Shown: positions 13,909-22,053 of the stretch, piece by piece | Position numbering within the stretch: the first letter of the stretch is position 1 | Layout of the letters: every line of letters starts with the position of its first letter | Assembly (NCBI GenBank): GCA_000435835.1 | Contig: FR883408.1 | Coordinates: 1-22,080 of the forward strand | Direction of reading: 5' to 3' | DNA: 22,080 bases | DNA from: Clostridium sp. CAG:221 | Lineage (GTDB): Bacteria > Bacillota > Clostridia > Clostridiales > Clostridiaceae | The notes under the pieces: model-generated | The model's input: only the letters and a program-made list of their open reading frames with translations | What the model was told of the DNA's origin: nothing | The model's database searches: none | Program-made: the position numbers and the translations under genes

Positions 13909-13917
13909 TGATATAAT
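13909..13917 (+). promoter_or_regulatory. Extended -10 promoter of the PIN/TRAM gene
   Basis: TGATATAAT is a perfect extended -10 (TGnTATAAT), 63 nt upstream of the GTG start. TTGATT at 13885-13890 is too far (21 bp) for a standard -35, as expected for an extended -10 promoter. Confidence 0.55.
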
Positions 13918-13979
13918 TAAATGGTTATTTATGGAGAGTTAATATCTGAAATTTAATATATATAATAGGAGGTGAAAAT

Positions 13980-15071
13980 GTGCTGAAAAAAATTGTTAAA
14001 TTGATTAGTTCAATTATGGGAATAGCAATAGGGTATATTGTTGGAAAAGTACTTATTACATTGGGCATAAGGCAAGGAATAAAAGTATTTGTAGAGCCTT
14101 TATATACTGGTTTAATCTTACTTATTGTAATTTTAATTTTTGCAATTATTTTTTATTTTTTATCATCATTTATTTACAAAGGAATTATAGCTATAATAGA
14201 TGGATTTGAAAGGAATATTCAAAAACTCACAGTGACAGAATTTCTTTTTGGAACATTAGGACTTTTGGTAGGACTTGTATTTGCAACTCTTATAGGAGTT
14301 CCTATATCTAGGATTCATTTTGTAATAGGGCCTATATTATTTATTTTAATAGATTTAATTGGAGCTTTGGTAGGAATAAAGATATTTATTAAGAGAAAAG
14401 ACGATATATTAAATTTACTTACTTCTATAAAGAAGAATGGCATAAGGGATAAGAAAAATAAGCATAATGAAAAGATATGTCCTAAAATATTGGATACTTC
14501 AGTAATTATTGATGGAAGAATATTTGATATATGCCAAACAGGATTTGTTGAAGGACCTTTAGTAATTCCAGGATTTGTGTTAAATGAACTTAGGCATATT
14601 TCTGATTCTGCTGATGGTCTTAAGCGAAATAGAGGAAGAAGAGGGCTCGATATATTAAATAAAATACAAAAAGAACTTTCTATAGAAACTCAGATTTATG
14701 AAGAAGATTTTCCAGAAATAGCGGAAGTGGATGCAAAGCTTTTAAAGTTAGCACAGGTCTTAAATGGAAAAGTAGTTACCAATGATTTTAATTTAAATAA
14801 AGTAGCAGAATTCCAAGGAGTGCCTGTACTTAATATTAATGAGTTAGCCAATGCCATAAAGCCAGTATTGCTTCCAGGTGAAGAAATGAAAGTAGTAGTT
14901 ATGAAGGATGGTAAGGAAGCTTCACAAGGAATAGCATATTTGGATGATGGAACTATGATTGTTGTAGAAGGTGGAAGAAAGTTCATAAGCGAAGAAATAA
15001 TGGTAGTTGTTACATCTGTATTACAGACAGCTGCTGGTAGGATGATATTTGCAAAACCGAAGGAAAGTTAA
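13980..15071 (+). CDS. YacL-like membrane protein with PIN and TRAM domains
   Basis: A 363-residue protein of the YacL type. Four hydrophobic segments (about 8-28, 40-64, 88-108, 114-136) anchor it in the membrane. A basic linker (137-165) leads to a PIN nuclease-fold domain with acidic residues in place (Asp172 in ILDTSVIIDGR, Glu203, Asp251 and Asp269 in VVTNDFN), then a C-terminal TRAM nucleic-acid-binding domain (about 296-355). This implies a membrane-bound RNA-binding protein or nuclease; its substrate is not known. GTG 13980 is the start: the ATG at 13978 overlaps it in another frame and meets a stop after two codons, while AGGAGGTG (13967-13974) is spaced 5 nt from the GTG. It lies 12 nt upstream of ispD, matching the Bacillus yacL-ispD order. 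The carD gene that often precedes it is absent. Confidence 0.9.
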   Translation: MLKKIVKLISSIMGIAIGYIVGKVLITLGIRQGIKVFVEPLYTGLILLIVILIFAIIFYFLSSFIYKGIIAIIDGFERNIQKLTVTEFLFGTLGLLVGLVFATLIGVPISRIHFVIGPILFILIDLIGALVGIKIFIKRKDDILNLLTSIKKNGIRDKKNKHNEKICPKILDTSVIIDGRIFDICQTGFVEGPLVIPGFVLNELRHISDSADGLKRNRGRRGLDILNKIQKELSIETQIYEEDFPEIAEVDAKLLKLAQVLNGKVVTNDFNLNKVAEFQGVPVLNINELANAIKPVLLPGEEMKVVVMKDGKEASQGIAYLDDGTMIVVEGGRKFISEEIMVVVTSVLQTAAGRMIFAKPKES

Positions 15072-15083
15072 AAGGAGTTTTAA

Positions 15084-15752
15084 ATGATAAGCGCTATTGT
15101 TTTAGCAGGTGGAAGAGGTAAGAGAATGAATTACCATAAAAGCAAGCAGTTTATTGAAATAAAGGGAAAGCCTGTGCTTGTATATACACTTGAGAAATTT
15201 ATTTATAATAAAAGTATAGATGAAGTAATATTAGTACTTCCAGAAGATGAAGTTGATTATTGTAAAAAGGAAGTATTGCAGAGATATTCTTTAAAGGTAG
15301 ATAGAATAGTAATTGGAGGAAAGGAAAGGCAAGATTCAGTATTCAATGCACTAGAAGCTATGGAAAAAGCAGATATAGTATTGATACATGATGGTGCAAG
15401 ACCTTTTATAAATGAGAAAATCATTGAAGAAGGAATAAAATATGCCAATATTTATGGTGCAGCTGCACCAGGAGTAACTCCCAAAGATACTATAAAGGTA
15501 AAAAATGAAGATAACATATCAGTAGATACACCAGATAGAAATATGTTAGTTGCTGTACAGACGCCTCAATGTTTCAAATATGATGAAATTTATCAGTGCC
15601 ATAGAAAAATTAAGGAAGAAAATGCAATAGTAACAGATGATACTTCAGTGGTAGAAAGATATGGACATAAAGTATACTTATATGAAGGTGATTATACTAA
15701 TATAAAAATAACTACCCCTGAGGATTTAATTTTAGCAGAGAGGCTTATATAG
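15084..15752 (+). CDS. ispD: 2-C-methyl-D-erythritol 4-phosphate cytidylyltransferase
   Basis: A 222-residue nucleotidyltransferase for the third step of the MEP isoprenoid pathway, converting MEP and CTP to CDP-ME. The CTP-binding loop is VLAGGRGKRM (6-15) with Lys21 of KSKQF. HDGARPF (102-108), QTPQ (159-162), TDD (184-186) and NIKITTPED (206-214) are all present, so the active site looks intact. GGAG lies 9 nt before the ATG. It shares a transcript with the PIN/TRAM gene. No ispF follows, unlike Bacillus; instead the promoter of the proS unit begins 5 nt after the stop codon. Confidence 0.95.
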   Translation: MISAIVLAGGRGKRMNYHKSKQFIEIKGKPVLVYTLEKFIYNKSIDEVILVLPEDEVDYCKKEVLQRYSLKVDRIVIGGKERQDSVFNALEAMEKADIVLIHDGARPFINEKIIEEGIKYANIYGAAAPGVTPKDTIKVKNEDNISVDTPDRNMLVAVQTPQCFKYDEIYQCHRKIKEENAIVTDDTSVVERYGHKVYLYEGDYTNIKITTPEDLILAERLI

Positions 15753-15756
15753 GTTA

Positions 15757-15785
15757 TTGACAGGCTTTTTGCAAAATTATATAAT
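15757..15785 (+). promoter_or_regulatory. Consensus sigma-A promoter of the proS T-box unit
   Basis: Perfect TTGACA (15757-15762), a 17-bp spacer and perfect TATAAT (15780-15785), starting 5 nt after the ispD stop codon. The leader of about 310 nt carries the T-box. Confidence 0.92.
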
Positions 15786-15814
15786 AAATAAATCAAAAAA
15801 ATATATTGTAAAGC

Positions 15815-16005
15815 AAGGAAGAAGAATAGTAAAAATCGCCTTTCAGAGAGAAAATCCTAGGCTGTAAGATTTTCAAGAGATTTTGAACCAGCTTCAGAGT
15901 TATAGCAAAACTATCGGTTTAACACCGTTATCATTATAAGAGCACAAATTTAGGTGGTACCGCGACTATAAGTTCGCCCTAATTATATTAGGGTGGACTT
16001 TTTTA
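15815..16005 (+). promoter_or_regulatory. T-box riboswitch, proline (specifier CCA)
   Basis: A T-box leader that reads the charging state of tRNA-Pro. Stem I begins with the AGTA-type bulge GAATAGTAAAAA (about 15833-15844) and CAGAGAG (15844-15850). The specifier loop GAACCAGC holds CCA (15888-15890), a proline codon. The antiterminator T-box sequence AGGTGGTACCGCG (15952-15964) contains UGGU (15955-15958), complementary to an ACCA tRNA end. The terminator stem (15971-15983 with 15987-15999, core GCCCTAAT/ATTAGGGT) ends in a U-run to 16004. Uncharged tRNA-Pro should favour readthrough into proS and the genes behind it. Confidence 0.95.
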
Positions 16006-16102
16006 TTTATAAACTATTAATGATGGATAATGATATAAGTATAAATAGTATTTTAAAGTCGTCATATCTATTACATTGATTTATATAACAGGAGGAAAAA
16101 CT

Positions 16103-17812
16103 ATGAAAATGTCAAATATGTTAGTATCAACATTAAGAGAAGTTCCAGCAGAAGCAGAAATAGATAGCCATAAGCTAATGCTTAGAGCAGGGATGATCAG
16201 AAAGATGGCTGCAGGGATTTATAACTATATGCCATTAGGATTAAAGGCTTTAAAAAATGTAGAAGAAATAGTAAGAGAAGAAATGAATGCAGCAGGAGCA
16301 CAAGAATTCTTAGCCTCTGCAATGCTTCCAGCTGAATTATGGCAAGAATCAGGAAGATGGGATGTTTACGGAGCAGAAATGTTCAGATTAAAGGATAGAA
16401 ATAATAGAGATTACTGTCTTGGACCAACACACGAAGAAGTATTCACTGATATAGCAAGAACTGAAATAAAATCTTATAAACAACTTCCAGTAAATCTTTA
16501 TCAAATACAAACTAAATATAGAGATGAAAGAAGACCTAGATTTGGTGTTATGAGATCAAGAGAATTCGTTATGAAGGATGCATACAGCTTTGATAAGGAT
16601 CAAGCAGGATTAGATGCTTCATATGACAAAATGCATGCAGCATATATCAATATCTTTAACAGATGTGGTATAGATGCTAAATGTGTTGAAGCAGATTCAG
16701 GTGCAATAGGTGGATCAAACTCAGCTGAATTTATGGTTAAATCAGAAGTAGGAGAAGATGATGTAGTATTCTGTACATGCTGCAATTATGCTGCAAATAT
16801 AGAAAAAGCTCCTTCAACAGTAGAAGTTGCAGAAGTAGAAGAATTAAAGGAAACTATTAAGACAGAAACACCAAATGCTAGAACTATTGAAGACTTAGTT
16901 AAATTCTTTAATACAACTGAAAAGAAATTTGCTAAGACATTAATATATAATGCAGATGGTAGAATAGTTGCTGTAATTGTAAGAGGAGATAGAGAAGTTA
17001 ATGAAGTTAAAGTATCTAATGCTTTAGGTGGAATAATAAACTTAGATATGGCTTCAGCAGAAGAAGTATTTGCTGCAACAAATGCACAAATAGGATTTGC
17101 AGGACCAATAGGTATAAAAGTTGATGAATTATTAGTAGATGAAGAAGTAAGCAAGATGTATAACTTCATACTTGGAGCTAACGAAACAGGATATCATATA
17201 GAAAATGTTAATTACGGCAGAGATTTTACAGGAACTGTTGGTGATTTTAGAAATATAACAGCTGGAGAGAAATGTCCAGAATGTGGTGGAGAAGTTACTA
17301 TTTCAAGAGGAACAGAAGTAGGGCATATATTTAAATTAGGAACTAAGTATTCTGAAGCTATGAATGCAACATTTATTGATGAAAATGGTAAAGAAAAACC
17401 ATTCATAATGGGATGCTATGGAATAGGTGTAACAAGAACTTTAGCTTCAATTGTAGAGCAACACCATGATGAAAACGGAATTATCTGGCCTTTATCAGTA
17501 GCTCCATATCACATTTCAGTAATACCAGTAAATATTAAAGATGAAGCACAAATGGAAATAGCTAATAAATTATATGAAGAATTAAGAGCTATTGGTGTTG
17601 ATGCTTTATTAGATGATAGAAATGAAAGAGCAGGAGTTAAATTCAAAGATTCTGAACTTATTGGAATTCCAATGAGAGTTACAGTTGGTAAAAAAATTAC
17701 TGATGGTGAGGTTGAATTTAAGTTAAGAGATGGAGAAATGGAAACAATAAAAATAGAAGAGGTTGTTTCAAGAGTAAGAGATGAGTTCCAAAAGAATAAT
17801 ATAAAATTATAA
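16103..17812 (+). CDS. proS: Prolyl-tRNA synthetase, bacterial type with editing domain
   Basis: A 569-residue class II synthetase that charges tRNA-Pro. Motif 1 lies around 43-70, GPTHEE at 107-112, motif 2 as RDERRPRFGVMRSREF at 140-155, and motif 3 as GCYGIGVTRTL at 437-447. An insertion (about 225-400) between motifs 2 and 3 is the INS editing domain that clears Ala-tRNA-Pro; Lys278 is near the position of the E. coli editing lysine, and CTCC/CPEC pairs occur at its edges. The C-terminal anticodon-binding domain starts near 468. ATG 16103 is chosen because AGGAGG (16090-16095) sits 7 nt upstream; an in-frame TTG at 16076 precedes that site. Regulated by the proline T-box; cysS follows after 21 nt. 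Confidence 0.97.
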   Translation: MKMSNMLVSTLREVPAEAEIDSHKLMLRAGMIRKMAAGIYNYMPLGLKALKNVEEIVREEMNAAGAQEFLASAMLPAELWQESGRWDVYGAEMFRLKDRNNRDYCLGPTHEEVFTDIARTEIKSYKQLPVNLYQIQTKYRDERRPRFGVMRSREFVMKDAYSFDKDQAGLDASYDKMHAAYINIFNRCGIDAKCVEADSGAIGGSNSAEFMVKSEVGEDDVVFCTCCNYAANIEKAPSTVEVAEVEELKETIKTETPNARTIEDLVKFFNTTEKKFAKTLIYNADGRIVAVIVRGDREVNEVKVSNALGGIINLDMASAEEVFAATNAQIGFAGPIGIKVDELLVDEEVSKMYNFILGANETGYHIENVNYGRDFTGTVGDFRNITAGEKCPECGGEVTISRGTEVGHIFKLGTKYSEAMNATFIDENGKEKPFIMGCYGIGVTRTLASIVEQHHDENGIIWPLSVAPYHISVIPVNIKDEAQMEIANKLYEELRAIGVDALLDDRNERAGVKFKDSELIGIPMRVTVGKKITDGEVEFKLRDGEMETIKIEEVVSRVRDEFQKNNIKL

Positions 17813-17833
17813 AATTTAAAGGGAGGATGTCTA

Positions 17834-19237
17834 ATGAGAATTTTTAATACTTTAACGAGAAGTAAAGAAGAATTTGTACCATTAAATCCAGGTAAAGTTA
17901 AGATGTATGTTTGTGGACCTACAGTATATAACTTCTTCCATGTTGGAAATGCAAGGACATTCATTATATTTGATACGGTAAGAAGATATTTTGAATATAG
18001 AGGATATGAAGTTGAATTTATACAAAACTTTACAGATATAGATGATAAGATGATAAAGAAAGCTAATGAAGATAATACTACTGTTAAAGAAGTAGGAGAT
18101 AAGTATATAGCTGAATATTATCAAGATGCTGATGGATTAAATATAGAAAGAGCAACATGCAATCCAAGAGCTACAGAATTCATTGATGACATAATTGAAT
18201 TTGTATCTGGACTTATAGAAAAAGGATTTGCTTATGAAGTAAATGGTGATGTTTATTTCAGAACTAAGAAGTTTGAAGGTTATGGTAAACTTATAAAGCA
18301 AAATTTAGAAGACCTACAAGCTGGTGCTAGAATAAATGTTGATGAAAGAAAAGAAGATCCAATGGATTTTGCTATCTGGAAAGCTCAAAAACCAGGTGAG
18401 CCAGCTTGGGAAAGTCCATGGGGACCAGGAAGACCAGGATGGCATATAGAATGTTCATGTATGGCTAAAAAGCTGTTAGGAGAAACTATTGATATACATG
18501 CTGGTGGAATGGATTTAGCATTCCCACATCATGAAAATGAAATAGCACAAAGTGAAGCATTAACAGGAAAGCCTTTTGCTAAGTATTGGATGCACTCAGC
18601 ATATTTAAACGTAAATAATCAAAAGATGTCTAAGTCTTTAAATAACTTCTTAACAGCTAGAGATGCTCTAAAGGCTTATGATGGAGATGTCATTAGATTC
18701 TTAATGCTTTCAGCACATTATAGAGTACAGTTAAACTTCAGCACTGAATTATTAGATTCAGCAAAAGCTTCAGTTGAAAGATTATATAATGCAATTGATA
18801 ATTTAGAAAATTTAATTAATGAAGTAGCTACTGAAAAGATGACAGAAGAAGAAGTTAAATATCTTGAGAGCTTAAATGCATATAAAGAAAGATATATTGA
18901 AAAGATGGATGATGACTTCAATACAGCTGATGCAATTACAGTATTATTTGATTTAGTTAGAGATTATAACACTAATATAACAATAGATTCATCAAAAGAA
19001 TTATGCGAAAAGGCATTAGAATTAATAAGAAGCTTAGGAGCACCTTTAGGAATGCTTCAAAAGCAAACAAAAAAAGAAAGTTTAGAAGATGAAATCGAAA
19101 GTTTAATTGAACAAAGACAAGAAGCAAGAAAGAATAGAGATTTTGCTTTAGCTGATAAAATAAGAGATGATTTAAAAGCCAGAGGAATTGTTCTAATAGA
19201 CACACCACAAGGCGTAAGATGGAAAAAAGAAAATTAA
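17834..19237 (+). CDS. cysS: Cysteinyl-tRNA synthetase
   Basis: A 467-residue class I synthetase. The HIGH motif appears as FHVGN (35-39) and KMSKS as 264-268. The zinc site that selects cysteine is complete: Cys27, Cys207, His232 and Glu236. A DALR-type helical domain and the C-terminal anticodon-binding segment (ARGIVLIDTPQGVRWK) are present, so it is full length. GGGAGGATG precedes the ATG. It lies in the proS transcript, so the proline T-box probably also limits cysteinyl-tRNA synthetase; no cysteine T-box is seen between the two genes. Confidence 0.97.
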   Translation: MRIFNTLTRSKEEFVPLNPGKVKMYVCGPTVYNFFHVGNARTFIIFDTVRRYFEYRGYEVEFIQNFTDIDDKMIKKANEDNTTVKEVGDKYIAEYYQDADGLNIERATCNPRATEFIDDIIEFVSGLIEKGFAYEVNGDVYFRTKKFEGYGKLIKQNLEDLQAGARINVDERKEDPMDFAIWKAQKPGEPAWESPWGPGRPGWHIECSCMAKKLLGETIDIHAGGMDLAFPHHENEIAQSEALTGKPFAKYWMHSAYLNVNNQKMSKSLNNFLTARDALKAYDGDVIRFLMLSAHYRVQLNFSTELLDSAKASVERLYNAIDNLENLINEVATEKMTEEEVKYLESLNAYKERYIEKMDDDFNTADAITVLFDLVRDYNTNITIDSSKELCEKALELIRSLGAPLGMLQKQTKKESLEDEIESLIEQRQEARKNRDFALADKIRDDLKARGIVLIDTPQGVRWKKEN

Positions 19238-19245
19238 AAAAAGGG

Positions 19246-19265
19246 AGCTGTCATTTTTGACAGCT
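19246..19265 (+). other. RNA hairpin between cysS and mrnC without a U-tract
   Basis: AGCTGTCA (19246-19253), a TTTT loop and TGACAGCT (19258-19265) form a perfect 8-bp stem that begins 8 nt after the cysS stop codon. No T-run follows, so it is not a standard terminator. It may be a processing or stability element within the operon. Confidence 0.45.
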
Positions 19266-19308
19266 TCAATGTTATAAGTTAATAAAAAAATAGAGAGTGG
19301 TGAAGTAA

Positions 19309-19728
19309 GTGCTTCAAGATTATAGAGAAAAAGAATTTAGTGCTAAGGATGCAAGATTATTAAATCCATTGCAACTAGCGCTTATAGGTGATGCAGTATA
19401 CGAACTGTACATAAGAAATTATATATTGGCTAACAATATAAGCTTATCAGCACATAAAATACATGTGAAAGCCATAGGATATGTGAAAGCAAAGAGCCAA
19501 TCAGCTATAATGCATTCAATAGAAGAGGAGCTTACAGAAGAAGAAAGCTACATTTTCAAGAGAGGAAGAAATGCCAAGTCAGCAACAGTACCTAAGAATG
19601 CTGATGTAAGGGATTATAGAATGGCAACAGGTTTTGAAGCATTAGTAGGATATTTGCATTTAATAGGAGATTACGAAAGATTAAATTATATATTAAGTAA
19701 AGCTGTAACAATAGATATAAGTAAATAG
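19309..19728 (+). CDS. mrnC: Mini-ribonuclease III (23S rRNA maturation)
   Basis: A 139-residue RNase III catalytic domain without the dsRNA-binding domain, the Mini-III form that trims the ends of the 23S rRNA precursor. The signature LQLALIGDAVYELYIR (21-36) supplies catalytic Asp28, and GFEALVGYLHL (108-118) catalytic Glu110. HKIHVKAIGYVKAKSQ (49-64) and FKRGRNAKS (83-91) are the family's RNA-contact segments. The GTG start has GGTG 6 nt upstream. It lies 71 nt after cysS and 15 nt before rlmB, the usual cysS-mrnC-rlmB-rae1 order. Confidence 0.95.
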   Translation: MLQDYREKEFSAKDARLLNPLQLALIGDAVYELYIRNYILANNISLSAHKIHVKAIGYVKAKSQSAIMHSIEEELTEEESYIFKRGRNAKSATVPKNADVRDYRMATGFEALVGYLHLIGDYERLNYILSKAVTIDISK

Positions 19729-19743
19729 TAAGGAGTTTTTTAT

Positions 19744-20616
19744 ATGACAAAGAGAGAAAATCCAAGAAGAAGAGAAAATATAGAAAAGAAGAAAAACAGA
19801 AGAGAAATGTCAAGAACTGAATATGTATCTAAAGGAAATAGAGCAAATGCTCAAGGATATGGAGATAATGAAGTTGTAAATGAAGATTTGGTTCTAGGAA
19901 GAAATGCCGTAATTGAAGCATTAAAAGGTGATAGAACTGTTGAAGCTCTATATGTGAGCAAAGGAGATTTAGAAGGTTCTGCTAAAGTAGCTTTAGCTTT
20001 AGCTAAAGAAAAGAATATTGTTGTTAAGGAAGTTGATAGAAGAAAACTAGATTCTATGAGTGGAGGATTAGTTCACCAAGGGCTTATTGCTAGAGTAACA
20101 CCATTTAAATATTCAGAAGTAGAACATATTTTAGCGTATGCTGAAAAGAGAAATGAACAGCCATTTATTATCATACTTGATGAAATTGAAGATCCACATA
20201 ACCTTGGTTCAATCATAAGAACAGCTGAATTATGCGGTGTTCACGGAATAATAATTCCAAAGAGAAGAAACGTAGGAGTTACATCAACAGTTTATAAATG
20301 TTCAGCGGGAGCAGTTGAACATATGAGAATAGCAAAAGTTACAAATGTTAATGCAACTATTGATACTTTAAAAGAAAAAGGAATATGGATATATGGAGCA
20401 GATATTGAAGGAAAAGACTACAGCTACAATGTAGATTTTGGAGGACCTTGCGCTATAGTAATTGGTAGTGAAGGAAAAGGAATATCTAATTTAACTTTAA
20501 AGAAATGTGATGTTCTTGTAAAGATACCTATGATTGGAAAAATTAACTCTTTAAATGCATCAGTTGCAGGTGGTATAATGATGTATGAGGTATTAAAAGG
20601 AAGAATAACAAAATAA
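19744..20616 (+). CDS. rlmB: RlmB/TrmH-type 23S rRNA 2'-O-ribose methyltransferase
   Basis: A 290-residue SPOUT methyltransferase of the SpoU/TrmH group; the E. coli relative methylates G2251 of 23S rRNA using SAM. An unusually basic N-terminal extension (1-45, many Arg and Lys) precedes the substrate-binding domain, which begins VLGRNAVIEAL (50-60) and includes HQGLIARV (111-118). The trefoil-knot catalytic domain has motif 1 DPHNLGSIIRTAE (150-162), motif 2 IVIGSEGKGIS (238-248) and motif 3 IPMIGKINSLNASVA (261-275). The ATG has AAGGAG upstream. The exact rRNA target is inferred from the family. Confidence 0.93.
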   Translation: MTKRENPRRRENIEKKKNRREMSRTEYVSKGNRANAQGYGDNEVVNEDLVLGRNAVIEALKGDRTVEALYVSKGDLEGSAKVALALAKEKNIVVKEVDRRKLDSMSGGLVHQGLIARVTPFKYSEVEHILAYAEKRNEQPFIIILDEIEDPHNLGSIIRTAELCGVHGIIIPKRRNVGVTSTVYKCSAGAVEHMRIAKVTNVNATIDTLKEKGIWIYGADIEGKDYSYNVDFGGPCAIVIGSEGKGISNLTLKKCDVLVKIPMIGKINSLNASVAGGIMMYEVLKGRITK

Positions 20617-20641
20617 TTGTTATTAATGTACGAGGTCTAAA

Positions 20642-21151
20642 GTGAGATTTGTATTTGTTGATGGGTACAATGTTGTAAACAGTTGGGACATCCTAAAAAA
20701 AGAAAAAAGTGTTAGTTTAGAGAGTGCTAGACAAAAGTTAATAGATATTTTAGATAATTATGGTGCCATTAATGGATGTAAAGTAATATTAGTTTTTGAT
20801 GGATATAAGGTAGCAGGCAATAGGGAAAGTAAATATGAATATAACAAGAATCTTATGGTTATATTTACTAAGGATGGAGTAACTGCAGATGCATATATTG
20901 AAAAAGAAGTAAATCATATTGGAAGGAAATATGAGGTGTATGTTGTCACATCTGATTCTTTGGAACAGCAAACAATATTCCAAAGGGGTGCAGTAAGAAT
21001 TTCAAGTATAGAATTTTATAATTTGGTTTTTAAGACCAATGAAGATATTAAACATAATTCTAAAAAAGTAAATTTAAATGATAAGAATGTCCTTCTAGAT
21101 AATATAGATGATGATGTTTTAAAAAAATTAGAAGCAATGAGAAGAAGTTAA
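20642..21151 (+). CDS. rae1: Rae1/YacP, NYN-domain ribosome-associated endoribonuclease
   Basis: A 169-residue NYN (PIN-like) domain protein. VDGYNVVNSW (6-15) carries the first acidic residue (Asp7); TADAYIEKEV (81-90) and VVTSD (101-105) supply the others. The C-terminal DDDVLKKLEAMRRS is the typical YacP tail. In Bacillus the protein enters the ribosomal A site and cuts specific mRNAs during translation. The GTG start has GAGGT (20632-20636) 5 nt upstream and lies 25 nt after rlmB. Order rlmB-rae1-sigH is as in Bacillus. Confidence 0.92.
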   Translation: MRFVFVDGYNVVNSWDILKKEKSVSLESARQKLIDILDNYGAINGCKVILVFDGYKVAGNRESKYEYNKNLMVIFTKDGVTADAYIEKEVNHIGRKYEVYVVTSDSLEQQTIFQRGAVRISSIEFYNLVFKTNEDIKHNSKKVNLNDKNVLLDNIDDDVLKKLEAMRRS

Positions 21152-21186
21152 AGGGTTTGAGAATTATATTGTAAATAGGAGGTCAT

Positions 21187-21834
21187 ATGTGTAGCAAAGA
21201 AGTTTCAAAAGATCTACTTATGGATGAAGATGAAATTGAAAAAAGTATAGTTATGGATGCTAAAAATGGCGATGTAAGAGCTCAAGAATACATAATTTCA
21301 AAGTATGAAAGCTTTGTTAAGGCTAAGGCCAAGTCATATTTTTTAATAGGAGCCGATAAAGAAGATATATACCAAGAAGGAATGATTGGTTTATACAAGG
21401 CAATAAGAGATATTAACTTTGAAAAGGCTACAACTTTTAAATCTTTTGCAGAACTTTGTGTAACGAGACAGATTATAACGGCAATAAAGACAGCAACCAG
21501 ACAGAAGCATATACCGCTAAATACTTATGTTTCATTAAATAAGCCAGTATCAGATGATGAATCAGATAGAACATTATTGGATATATTATCAAGTATAAAG
21601 GTCAGTGATCCTGAGGAGCTAGTCATAGGCCAAGAACAAAAGAAATTAATTGAAGATGAAATTGAAAGAGTTCTTTCAGATTTGGAAAAAGAAGTATTTC
21701 AAAGTTACTTAGACGGAAAGTCATATCAAGAAATTGCATGTGACTTGGATGTGCAGGCAAAATCAATAGATAATGCATTGCAGAGAGTAAAAAGAAAGTT
21801 AGAAAAATGCTTAGCTAGCAAGGAACAAAAATAG
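21187..21834 (+). CDS. sigH: RNA polymerase sigma factor SigH
   Basis: A 215-residue sigma-70-family factor of the SigH (Spo0H) type, which drives early sporulation and transition-phase genes. Region 2 includes DIYQEGMIGLYKAIRDI (60-76), matching the core-binding DLxQEGxIGLxKAIRDF, then FKSFAELCVTRQIITAIKTATRQKHIPLN, the -10 recognition part. Region 4 has the helix-turn-helix KSYQEIACDLDVQAKSIDNALQRVKRKL (about 173-200). AGGAGG stands 4 nt before the ATG at 21187. It is the last gene of the proS-sigH run; no terminator follows before the promoter of tRNA-Thr, so readthrough into the tRNA is possible. Confidence 0.96.
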   Translation: MCSKEVSKDLLMDEDEIEKSIVMDAKNGDVRAQEYIISKYESFVKAKAKSYFLIGADKEDIYQEGMIGLYKAIRDINFEKATTFKSFAELCVTRQIITAIKTATRQKHIPLNTYVSLNKPVSDDESDRTLLDILSSIKVSDPEELVIGQEQKKLIEDEIERVLSDLEKEVFQSYLDGKSYQEIACDLDVQAKSIDNALQRVKRKLEKCLASKEQK

Positions 21835-21844
21835 AAAAATCATA

Positions 21845-21873
21845 TTGACAAAAAAAACAAATGCTAGTAAACT
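21845..21873 (+). promoter_or_regulatory. Promoter of tRNA-Thr and tuf
   Basis: TTGACA (21845-21850), a 17-bp spacer and TAAACT (21868-21873), 11 nt after the sigH stop codon. A stronger -10 hexamer, TATAAT (21875-21880), lies nearby but at 24 bp from the TTGACA; the actual -10 is therefore unsettled. Confidence 0.6.
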
Positions 21874-21909
21874 TTATAATTGGTATATTAAAGTGAAATA
21901 CACTTTAAT

Positions 21910-21985
21910 GCTCACGTAGCTCAGTCGGCAGAGCGTCGCCTTGGTAAGGCGGAGGTCGTCGGTTCAATCCCGATCGTGAGCTCCA
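21910..21985 (+). tRNA. tRNA-Thr (GGU)
   Basis: A complete 76-nt cloverleaf. Acceptor GCTCACG (21910-21916) pairs with CGTGAGC (21975-21981), the discriminator is U, and CCA is encoded (21983-21985). The anticodon loop TTGGTAA gives anticodon GGU, reading ACC/ACU threonine codons. It stands 68 nt ahead of tuf and probably shares its transcript. Confidence 0.96.
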
Positions 21986-22053
21986 ATTTTTAAGATATAT
22001 GTATGCAAACGCTAGGCAGAGTTTATTAAAATAATATAAGGAGGAATTTGCAA

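Noticed and set aside
13978..13986. ATG at 13978 as the start of the PIN/TRAM protein
   Set aside because: It reads ATG TGC TGA and stops at once; the overlapping GTG at 13980 opens the long frame.
16076..16102. TTG at 16076 as proS start
   Set aside because: It lies before the AGGAGG site; ATG 16103 gives the normal synthetase N terminus MKMSNMLVSTLRE.
17509..17964. 151-codon frame antisense to the proS-cysS junction
   Set aside because: Covered by two certain synthetase genes; the translation is Ser/Leu/Ile-rich with no family features.
21851..21880. TTGACA paired with TATAAT at 21875 as the tRNA-Thr promoter
   Set aside because: The spacing is 24 bp, too long for sigma-A; TAAACT at 17 bp is preferred, though the true -10 is unsettled.
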